From Ascaphus truei (taxonomy: Eukaryota > Chordata > Amphibia > Anura > Ascaphidae), in the NCBI GenBank assembly GCA_036426205.1, contig CM071573.1, positions 40,338,606 through 40,402,605 of the forward strand: DNA of 64,000 nucleotides, in the 5' to 3' direction. Shown here one piece after another: positions 10,061-20,800 of this stretch. The number at the start of each line of letters is the position of its first letter. The stretch's first letter is position 1. The notes beneath the pieces are model-generated. The model was not told where the DNA came from and did not search any database. It saw only the letters and a list, made by a program, of their open reading frames with translations. The position numbers and the translations under genes are program-made.

Positions 10061-10560
10061 ATGACTGAGGTATCATGGTTTGGGTTGCTGGGTATACGTT
10101 GGGCTCAGACTCTTCTGGATCTTTTAAGGATGAGCAGGCACCAGGCTTTGTTAATATTACATGTTGGCGGAAATTACCTAGCTACTGTAGGGTTCGGACG
10201 ATTGACTTGTTTTTCCAATAAAGAGGGATACAGTCCAGATTTATATAGCCTTCAGTTCTCAGGTGGTTGTGTGGCCCGAAGTGGTGACAAGGCAGGAATG
10301 GCAGGGAGCCAAATATGACAGGGCTGTAGAGAGAGGTAGGAGGAATTTGAATAAAGGGGTGGCCAATTTTGTTGGGAGTCTGGGGGCATCTCTCTCAGGC
10401 ATAGGAATCTGGATGGGCAATTGTCAAGTTTGTATAGGGTGGATTGGGTTCTTCTATCTGACATAGCCCTAGACATCTTTAATATGTGCCTCAAAAAATG
10501 GTTGGACAGTGCTCTGGATTTTGTGGGGGACCAAGCAAATTTTAGGGGTTAAAATTGCCC
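10061..10560 (+). pseudogene. SGNH/GDSL-type hydrolase remnant next to the tyrosine recombinase (block A)
   Basis: The frames show LLILHVGGNYL (block III of SGNH hydrolases, normally GxND), then VVWPEVVTRQEWQGAKYD, GRRNLNKGVANFV and, at the end, DWVLLSDIALDIFN, which matches block V (DxxHLS). This order fits an SGNH hydrolase-like ORF. Such ORFs are known, from memory, in vertebrate tyrosine-recombinase retroelements. Here Asp of GGND is replaced by Tyr, and frames switch several times. The block B copy keeps HVGGNDLG. The product's role in the element is unknown. Confidence 0.6.
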
Positions 10561-11217
10561 GGCTTCTGGCAATAGGATGGTGTTCAGATTGCACATGGTA
10601 AGGTTGGATCAGCGATCCAGTGGAGATAAGGTGGGGAAGTCTTGCTGGTCTCTGGTTATGGTGCCTGGTCTGGTAATGTCCTTCCAATTTGTCCAGTGGT
10701 ATTTTATAGATCTCCTGCTGGACTGATTACGGATGGTGGGTTTGGGCGTCTTCCTGATGCAGGTGGTTTAAAATAATCATGGATGTGTGCAATCTGAAGC
10801 TGCTGGTATTGGGGGATGTTATTTTACTAAAACCTGTGGACATTTTACCCCAACCTGGAGTCTGTGTTTAATTGGCTTGGGTATTGGGGACCAGGGGTAA
10901 CTGTAGCTGTCCTAACGTCAAGTGCAAAACTATTCTCCTGATATGGGAAATTACATTTCTGCAACAAAGCAGATAACGCCACCTGCCTCTTGTGTAACTG
11001 CTGACCTTCTCTTAAACTATTTGCCGATTGACTTCTTTTAATATGGAGATTGCAGTACATCATGAAAGATACATTTGGGGATCCCCTTTAAGCAGTGAAA
11101 GAGTAAACCAGATTAAAGCACTGCAGAACCCATTTACACTCTGGTTCTTCAAACAAGTTCAAATATCTCAAACATCCCATGTTCAAACGGAAGATACAAA
11201 GATATAACATTTTAAGC

Positions 11218-11410
11218 CAGGGGTTCTTAACTCCAGTCCTCAAGAACCCCCAACAGGTCAGTTTTTAAGGATACCCCTGCTTCAACACAGTTGTCTCAAT
11301 CAGTGGCTCAGTCAAAGAGTGAGTCACTGTGAGCCACCTGTGCTGAAGCAGGGATATCCTGAGAACCTGACCTGTTGGGGGGTCTTGAGGACTGCAGTTT
11401 AGAACCCATG
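11218..11410. mobile_element. palindromic hAT-type MITE (block A)
   Basis: It starts CAGGGGTTCTTAACTCCAG and ends with its complement (GAACCCATG). It is flanked by TTTTAAGC (11,210-11,217) and TGTTAAGC (11,411-11,418), an 8-bp TSD with one mismatch pair. The two arms are near-complementary over most of the element. The same insertion is at 57,096-57,289, so it predates the duplication. Confidence 0.85.
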
Positions 11411-11749
11411 TGTTAAGCAGTGGGCATGAGAATGTCATGTCTTCATTACAGATTTTCTATTAATTAATTCTAACAAGCATAGTTGATCTGTGATATTGGT
11501 TCTCTGAGAAGAGACTTTCATGTAACTTTTTCAATACCACCTTTATCAACATTAAAAAACTCAAAGGCAATAGCAAGAATTCATATGCGTCTCCAACCTC
11601 TTGATTCTTGAAAGGAAGTGAGAAGAAATAGCCTCAGCATTGCAGGGAATTGTGCACATGTGTGATATCCTGCCAACTTAATATTGTTAATGCTGCAAGT
11701 AATTAAGATAAAAGAAACATCACTGAAACATTTTCTACAACAGAAACAG

Positions 11750-11870
11750 ACATACACCCACCAATAGCCTTTATTTATGCATTAAATACAGCCAGTTTCT
11801 GCAGATTTTATGCTAAACTCTGGTCTTTGCATTTATTTCATTGAAGTTTTTTGGCCACAAGTGTCTTTAC
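11750..11870 (-). CDS. lipase gene A, last exon E11 (3' UTR, polyA signal)
   Basis: On the minus strand, a good acceptor (TTTTTCTTTCCAG) precedes 11,870, and AATAAA lies at 11,775-11,770, so this is a terminal exon. In the frame of E10 it would read [14 protein letters not shown], which is not lipase sequence. E10 already stops, so it is most simply 3' UTR. It replaces the exons that would encode the PLAT domain in classical pancreatic lipase. It is well conserved in block B (57,630-57,750). Confidence 0.65.
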
Positions 11871-14800
11871 CTGGAAAGAAAAACAGATTTGACAACAAGA
11901 TTAAAAAAGAATAGGGATTTTGTTTTTAAAAAGAAAATCTTTTGCTATCACAAGAAAATATAAACTGCGTGGCTTACCGGGTGTGCTTCAGTGTTGTACT
12001 ATGGTGTGTTTAGATAAAACACTTGGCTGGCGGATGTTACTCCCCGGTAGGTATCAGCGAAGTGACCCATCTTAGGACATCCGGCACTGGGGCACGTTTC
12101 GCAGCCACCCTATGAGTAACACATTTAATGACATTACGGTGAGAAACAAGGTCTACCATGTATAGCAAATCACTTTGCGCACCATGTACCTTTTTATACA
12201 CTCCTTTTGACAATATATATACTGTATATATAAAAACGGAAATAGCCGTCTTAGTCCAGCTGCGATAGTGCAGAATAAATGTGTTCTTCAGTATTGGGTG
12301 ACACCTTTTTTTTTTTTTTTTTGGACTAACAATTTATGTCATAGGACAAGCTTTCAAGAGTTCTCCTCTCTTCCTCAGGTCGGCAATACTGATTAACAAA
12401 GGAATATGGCTAAGACAGTGTAAGGGAGAGCAGGAAGGAAAGAAAAAACCCTAGATATGTACTGTAGATAAGCCATGAAAGGGTGACAAGGAACAGCATG
12501 GAGGTGGGGGTAAGAAGGTGCGGATAAGAAGAGAGACAGGCAGGATGCTACAAACAATTCTGATAGTGTGTGAGAAGCCCCATATCTGCATCAAGTCCTT
12601 TTGTTTTGGTGTCAAAGAGTGTTATCACTCTGAGTTACATAGTTACATTTGTTTCCCACATCCTAACTAGTTACATAGTTCAAATGTTTTCCGTTCTTGG
12701 GTGCATTTGAACATTCCATTGAGGATTTTGATTTTTATATCATTTATTGAATGATCTGGTTGTGAGAAATGATGTCCCACGGGTGAGCAGTATCTTCCTT
12801 CATCGTAGTGGAGTATAAAGTGTATGTGCACTATATATACAGGATATGTGGTGGGTTTTGGGGTTTCTTGAGCTTGCTGGGGTTTTGTGTGTGTATTAAC
12901 CTTTTTATACAGCAATGCATTGTATGCTTCTCCAGCATCAAATAATCATGGAGATAACCAAGTACCTAAGATAACATGTAACACAGGATTGAAAAAATGC
13001 AGAAGCAACATACAGTGAAAGATTAATGTCCTTATTCAGTAAGCTGGAATGGAACTAATCTCTTCTCCAGCACTTCACAGCACCGCCCCTCCCCCCCAAC
13101 CTTAACAGATCCAGCTGTGCAGCTGGATCATAATCCATCCTCAGTTATACTCCGTCCCACACAACACTGAGCAGCCACTTTACTTTTTGTTTCAACATTG
13201 CCCCTTATTCCCTCAAGATTGTAAGCTCTCAGGATCAGGACCCTTCTGTATCTGTTTGCGCTTGTTTGTCATATTTGTATGTCATTGATGTCACTCTGTA
13301 CCCCCCAGTATGCTGCGCTGCGGAGTATGTTGGCGCTTTACAAATGAACAATAATAATACTTAATATATATGCATGTATATATTTATTTATATAGTGCCA
13401 AAAGTGGACTCAGCGCTTCACAAAGAATACAGTACAGGGAATTATAATAATACAATAAGCTCAGCAAAATCAGACAAAAGGAAAGGAAATCCCTGCCCGG
13501 AAGAGCTTACAATTTGGGTGGTATGATGGAGCCATGAGTGCAGGCTATTGGGATGCTTGATTTGTGGGGCGAGTTTTAAGGTTAGTCAGTATTAAATTGA
13601 ATAGGTTAACACCATTATCAGGGGAAGAGATGATAGGGAGGTGTGGTTGAGAGCAGGTGTGTTTATGTCTGGGTTCAGGATTAGGAGAGATCCCCAGAAG
13701 CAGGAAGGAATAAATGGAGGGTGTGAATAGAGGATGTGTGTGGGTGCTTTTTATTGGGGGGTAAAGAAGTTGTTGGGAGAGAGGTGGAGGTGTATAAATA
13801 ATGGTGCAGTGCATGGGCACATGCATAGGTGAGGGGAGGAGAGATAAAGAAATGTGGATAGGAGGGAAGTTGGGTAGTTGGAGAGAACAGAAATGTTTAC
13901 AAAGGAGTGAGGAAACAGTAAACAGAAAAAGGAATATGGAGGGCATATTGAGATTCAGTATTGGAGGATAGGATGAGTACAAATAATCACACCGTTTAGA
14001 AAGTCAAGTTCTCACAGTTGAAAAGTTGATGTTGTAATGCAGAGTCCAGATTGTCTTGTCGTCTTTACCTCCAATTTCAACTCCAAAATTAACTCCACAG
14101 ACTCTTTATATGTGACATTTTTGATGTTACACAGCCAATATGTGCCTAAAAGCATATCTAAGAGGTGGCACAGACAATTAAGAGACAGAGGTGAAAAGAA
14201 CAGGGAGAAGATCTGATGAGAAGAGGCGGGTTGGGTGAGATCCCACGGATGAAAAGAGGCGGGTTGAGTGAGATCCCATAGATGAGAAGAGGCGGGTTGG
14301 GGTAGACCACTCAAATGAGAAGAGGCGGGTTAGGGGAGACCCCACAAATGAGAAGAGGCAGTTTGGGGGAGACCCAAAATATGAGAAGAGGTGGTTTGGG
14401 TCAGATACCACGGATGAGAAGAGGCGAGTTTGGGGAGTTCCCACAGATGAGAAGAGGCAAGTTTGGGGAGTTCCCTCAGATAAGAAGAGGAAGGTTATGG
14501 GAGATGCCACAGATGAGAAGAGGCGGATTGGGTAAGATCCAACGGATGAGACCGCTGGCTTATTAAGGTTTTAACAATTTGATCATTTATTTGCACCACA
14601 TGCTTTTACATTTCTTCAACAATAAATAGCTAATTAACTCATTAAATAGACATTGTTGTAATACAGTAGTAGCTGGTTCAATGAACATGAAATCCCCATT
14701 AGGGAGGCACTTACTAATTGATAGGTGCTGTAGTTTGAACAGGGGTAGCTTGTGAATATGCAGCTGCTGAAAATGCTGTCCGTATAATATTTGATTGCCT

Positions 14801-17800
14801 GCACATGGTTACAAGCAGCAATTTTAATGACTCCTGGAAAATAAACAACACCCATGATTAATGGCTTTCTCTTCATTTTCCAATGACAACATGCATAGCT
14901 CTTTTTCTTAACTCGGCAGTGAAAATGGCAACCTGCCCGTAGTCCCATCTGCACCCTGGCAAGACTCAACTAGATTAGTGCTGGGTAAAGATTATTTTCA
15001 TTATGCAATTTCTACTATGCAATTTTTATTATGCAATCTCTTCTTACAAAGTTGAAATCCACCATCCGGTTACCATAAATACTAAGGGCTAATAACGGCA
15101 ACACTTATAAAGACATAAAATAGTCATTTTTACTCCGTTTTAATTTTAATCAGAAACAGGTGATCAACCAATTAACTAAAGGGGGATACCTATATATACA
15201 GCACACAATGAGCATCCGGCAGGAACCTGACGAAGCTTATTGCGAAACATGTTGTTCCCTGCCGGAGCTCATTGAGAGAGGGACCCAGCACACTACAGGA
15301 CATCCGGTGCAGATCCCCTCTTCCGGTTCCGCTGCCGGACGCGCCAGTGGGAACAAGAACGGAGGAGGAGACCGTGCAGGAGTGTACCGAGCGGCTGAGG
15401 CTGGGCCATTTTATTTGACTTCACGTACCTTTTTTATTGTTGTTAACCCTTGTTGGCATACACTCCTTTTGGTCATCTGGGAAACGGGGAGAGGAGACAC
15501 ACACACACTACACCCATCGGGGGATAATTCTGCTGAGACAACCCAGACACCATCCATACAGGACATCACCCTCTGAGGACAATGACTCACATCAGGCCGT
15601 GTGAGTTTTATGTATATTGAGACTCCAGCATATGAGTCTGTAATAAATCCACTACAGTCAGCGTTGAGGGAGAGACACCACACAAGCCCGTGTGAGTCAC
15701 TGAATCCATAATTTTATGTATTCTTTGATTAGTTAAAGTGGAAAACCAATTATCAACCCCTCCAGCATTATCCTCCTCCTTGCTTCCACCCCCTGCCCTT
15801 ACCTCCCTCCCCCTTTCCCCCCCCCCTCTTCCCCCATCCCCCACATGTGTATCTAATACACTGAGATTTTAATTCTTTTTTATCCATATCCTTTTATTTC
15901 ATTCGGTTCCATCGACATCGGGAGGCCCATGAGGTTTGCGCTGACTATCTTCACACTACAACTGCCACGCTAAGAAGGAGACGGGATTCCCTTCTCCGAA
16001 GTCAAGCAGCAACCAGGAAATCATCAAAAAAGGGCCAGTATATATTTTTATATACTCTTTTACACTTCGTACACAATCACATATCTATATTCCAATTTAT
16101 TTGAATAGCTTAGGCGTTGCAGCACTTTCTCCGCCAAAAATCCTAGGGAGCGCCCCAGTTCAAACAACCTCCAAGACTCAACTAGAAACAGAGGCCAGTT
16201 GTTGGATACTGACAAGTATCAGTATTTGACCAATGTACAGTAAATGTGAACTTTTTTAAAATAATAATTTGAAATGAAGGGCCAAAAAAAGAAAGTGAAA
16301 ACCTACTTTTTTTCTATAGTTTGCAACAATACTAAAGTGAATCACTATAGTAACAGTGCTATGTTTCCAGGAGTTCCCTGTGACATCAACAGATAAATGA
16401 TCGACGTATCATAGGATGCTGAGCGCACTTCATGAAAGGAGGAACATGAGGCTTTGAAGAGATCCCATTTCTTCAGGAAAGACGATATATGTTAGCCAAG
16501 CTTAAGTCAGCAACGAACTTAAAGCTATATTAGCCCCTATAAGAATCATATATTTACCAGTCGTAATATCTTCAATATTCGCATTCGGAATTTCTTTTTT
16601 CTTTGGACATCCTGGCATCGTAACGCCTCCGTTTGGAAAGAAATCCAGATGACCGCTGAGCTGGCTCATTCCAAATCCTGAAATAGAAATGTTTTATGTT
16701 GCAATAAGAAGAAGTTATACTTTAGTACAAAGTTATATATTGTAGTGGAATATTTAAAGCCTTTTCTATATATCATTTTTGGGTATGTAAATTTTCTACT
16801 ATAATGGAAGAAAATAAAAGCGCTATTAGAAGTAATCTACAATGGTATGGGTGGGACCTAAATGCAATTAACTGGGGTGATTTCTGCTGCTTAGGTGAAT
16901 GGTAGGGAAATCTCAGTTCCCTACAACAAATAGTGATAAGACAATAGCATACACCGTAGCGCATGAAATGGTATTATTAATGAGAGCCTCAGTTCCCCAG
17001 AAGCAACAACAATCGCATAATCCCATTTACTGCTTTCCCAACACGAACTCCTTCACACATTACCAGCTCTCACAGCTCTACCTCCCCACACTCCCACTAA
17101 CTGCTTCCCCAACACCAACTCCCTCACACATTACCTGCTCTCACAGCTCTACCTCCCCATAATCCAACTTACTGCTTCCCCAACACCAACTCCCTCACAC
17201 ATTACCTGCTCTCATAGCTCTACCTCCCCACACTCCCACTTACTGCTTCCCCAACACCAACTCCCTCATACATTACCTGCTCTCACAGCTCTACCTCCCC
17301 ACACTCCCACTTACTGCTTCCCCAACACCAACTCCTTCACACATTACCTGCTCTCACAGCTCTACCTCTGCACACTCCCACTTACTGCTTCCTCAACCCC
17401 AACTCCCTCACACATTACCTGCTCTCACAGCTCTACCTCCGCACACTCCCACTTACTGCTTCATCAACGCCAACTCCTTCATACATTACCAGCTCTCACA
17501 GCTCTACCTCCCCACACTCCCATTTACTGCTTCCTCAACCCCAACTCCCTCACACATTACCTGCTCTCACAGCTCTACCTCCCCACACTCCCACTTACTG
17601 CTTCCCCAACTCCTTCACACATTACCTGCTCTCACAGCTCTGTCTCCGCACACTCCCACTTACTGCTTCCTCAACCCCAACTCCCTCACACATTACCTGC
17701 TCTCACAGCTCTACCTCTGCACACTCCCACTTACTGCTTCCCCAACACCAACTCCTTCACACATTACCTGCTCTCACAGCTCTACCTCTGCACAATCCCA

Positions 17801-20800
17801 CTTACTGCTTCCCCAACACCAACTCCCTCACACATTACCTGCTCTCACAGCTCTACCTCCCCACACTCCCACTTACTGCTTCCCCAACCCCAACTCCTTC
17901 ACACATTACCTGCTCTCACAGCTCTACCTCTGCACAATCCCATTTACTGCTCTTCCAACCCCCTCACACATTACCTGTTCTAACAGCTCTATCTCCACAT
18001 ACTCCCACTTACTGCTTCCCCAACACCAACACCTTCAAATAACAAACAGCTATCCGAAATTGCTTCTTATGCCCTGTATCTTATGTTTCCACTTACCTTT
18101 CTTTATAGCTTGAAGGCCCATTGGAGCAAGGCCCTCTTTGCCTTCTGTAACAATGTATGTTAATGTTTAATATTTTATTGTTTTCATCCTCAAACCCTAT
18201 TGTACTGCTCTATGGAATATGTTGGTGTTATAAATAAATAATAATAATAATAGGATACATTTTCTGCAACAGGATAATAGTTCTGCACTAAAAAAACATA
18301 CACACCCAAACTAGGAATCAGAGGACCAGAGTCAGTGTGGATGACGTCTACAAGACCAGCATCGGACAAGTCCAGTCTGACTTTAATAGGTGTGTTTTGG
18401 AAGTAAAGTTCAGCTGGATCAAGACCTTATGATTAAAAATTAAAAGAGGCATTAATTAAACAGACAAGTCTATTCTGGTGTCCAGGAAAGAGAATACTGT
18501 TTTCAAATCAATATTCTGTGTGTCAGTCTAGCCTTACATCACAATCATATAAACATACCGATGGAAGGATTTGGGCGACTGACCCTTTAAGAAATTCCAT
18601 TCAGCAGAAATCTTTCTTCCTATTTCAGTTTCTGGACTATACTTTTATTTTTGCACACGGGCACTGTCTTGGGCAGATGGTGTCATTTATTTTCTCTCCA
18701 AAGACAACCCACTATATTAACATACACATTCTTTATTCACGATACTATTTAAAATTAGGAGATGCAATTTCTATCCTCTTATCAGACTTTAGCATGTCAT
18801 AGATGTATTACTCTATCCAATCACAAGTTACAAAATGTATGCCACGCCCTGGAGACTATACCTGCTCTGAATTCTCTTTGTCTCTCCATTTGAGCATATC
18901 CTTTGGTATGGCTTGCATCTTACTATTAGTAAAATCCAGCTGAAGAATTACTCCATTGTTTGTGGTTCAACGTATTCCTAACATATTCTTTAACACTGAT
19001 TTATAAATGGTATTCAGTATGTCAGTGATTTACGTTTCCTGTATTAAATGTAAAATATATATATATATTTACAGTATACTGCTGCGGCCAGCGTGAGTCT
19101 AACATTTGCCCGTAATTGACCGGGGCTTTTTTCGGCTGGCGCCAAATTTGGCCGTGCGCCAGCCGCATCTTCCCCTCCCCGCGTGCAAAATTAGGATGCT
19201 GTTCCCCTCCCCTTCTGACCCCCTGGCTGCTCCCCCTGGCTGCTCCTCTGCTTCACGCAGCTTTGCGCAGCTTCCCCTTACCCCTGCTTCCTCTGCAGCC
19301 TACGGGGATGCCGGGGAACCCTGGCACGTGTGACCGGCGCCACAGTGACACGCGCCAGGGAAAACCAAAACAAGCCACCGTCTGCCCGCACAATGCCCCC
19401 ACATCGCGGTGGCGGCCGCTGAAGACTCCGCTCGGCCGCCACTGTATGCATTTTAAATGTATTTCTTAAGCAGAAATGTTCAGGCCAAATTACACTAGAT
19501 CAGGGTTGCCAACTCCAGTCCTCAAGAGCTACCAACTGGTCAGTTTTTCCGAATATCCCTGCTTCAGTACAGGTGGTGCAGTTGAAGACTGAGTCACTGA
19601 TTGAGCCACCTGTGCTGAAGCAGGGATATCCTGAAAACCTAAACTGTTGGCAGCTCTTGAGGACAGGAGTTTGCCACCCCTGCACTAGATACAGATGCCG
19701 CGGCCAATATTCGAACACTTCACACGTTGTATACCGCGGAATGCCAATGTCATGGCGCGTGATTTCTTCCAACCGTACCACCATAAAACGCGAGTGCAGG
19801 CGAGTGCAGTAAATGGCATTTTAGTGTTCTGATTTTGAAACACCTGAAATTGGCACAGTAGCACAGTACTGTACACATTACAAATCATTCATTTCATTGC
19901 ACACAAAGAAACAGAATCCATGAAATTCAAAGGGGAGGGGTCAAAAACAGAGCTGGGGGGGTCAAACCCTGCCCCCCTCCAGCAGTAGCGATTCCTCACC
20001 TCAGGCAGCAGCAGCAGCAGTGTGGCCAGCGGTTGGGGACACCTGGGTTAGAGCGAACGGCCAATGAGAGCCGTGGGGGGGCGGGGAATCCGGAGGAGTG
20101 AGACATATGTGTGTGTATATACTGTTAGACCACACCGGCCAATGAGAGGTGTGCGGAGGCGGGTGGGCCAAGTGAGCCATCTCATTGGCCTGAGGCGGAG
20201 TGACGGGCCAAAGGTCCAATGTGATTGTCCCTAGACACAGAAACATACAATGGTTTCAAAAATATAGATATATAAATAAATTGATAGATATATTGATGCA
20301 TGATTGACAGCGATTATGTGCCTATACACACTTTAGTGTCCCATGTGAGTGTATATATTATATATAGCGTTCTAGTGACGTCACACACCAGAGTTAGCCC
20401 CTATTGCCTTATACCATAGGCATACTGTAGGTTCAGTGCTTTCTGGATTTATAGTGCTTACGTTCATTGTTCCATTTTTGGATATACTTCAGGCACTTTG
20501 CCTACTAGCACTTTTTTGCATTCAGTTCACCTCATTCACTATATGTTCCGGTACCAACCATTTTATTATCAATAATAAAGCATATTTATACATGTAACGG
20601 GTCTTCCTTCCTGCCTGACCCACCCAATCTCACATTGACCCGTGTGGTCTAACCAGTCCCCATTACGTGATCGTGTATGGTGGTGCACCTGCAAGTAACA
20701 GGACTTCTGAGTCTCCCGCTTGATGGTATTAGGGGATGTCATCAGGACAGGTAGCTGAGGTAGTGGGTGCGAGCCCTACTTACATCATGTGCAGCGCCTC

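Larger units (their letters stand above)
5866..16780. repeat. segmental duplication, block A (3' part and flank of lipase gene A)
   Basis: Homology with 49,746-59,980 begins abruptly at TTACATGTTATTGCAATGC (5,866 and 49,746) and runs colinearly through the LINE fragment, palindrome arrays, tyrosine-recombinase element, hAT MITE and lipase exons E11 to E8. By eye the identity is high apart from indels. Relative to B, block A has about 77 extra bases near 5,945-6,020 and three larger private insertions at 12,201-12,899, about 13,300-13,965 and 14,973-16,171. The distance between the copies gives a duplicated unit of about 43.9 kb. Confidence 0.95.

Noticed and set aside
11750..11870. Short peptide [11 protein letters not shown] or [10 protein letters not shown] as a novel lipase C-terminus
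   Set aside because: E10 already ends with TAG in both genes, so this exon is most simply untranslated. A novel tail would require the stop to be bypassed.
14178..14566. Repeated peptide frames (MRRGGLGE and [11 protein letters not shown] types)
   Set aside because: A 33-bp minisatellite gives open frames on both strands automatically. It lies in a lipase intron.
17015..18045. Regularly spaced repeats resembling a CRISPR array
   Set aside because: Units are contiguous 71-bp tandem copies with no unique spacers, in a vertebrate intron.
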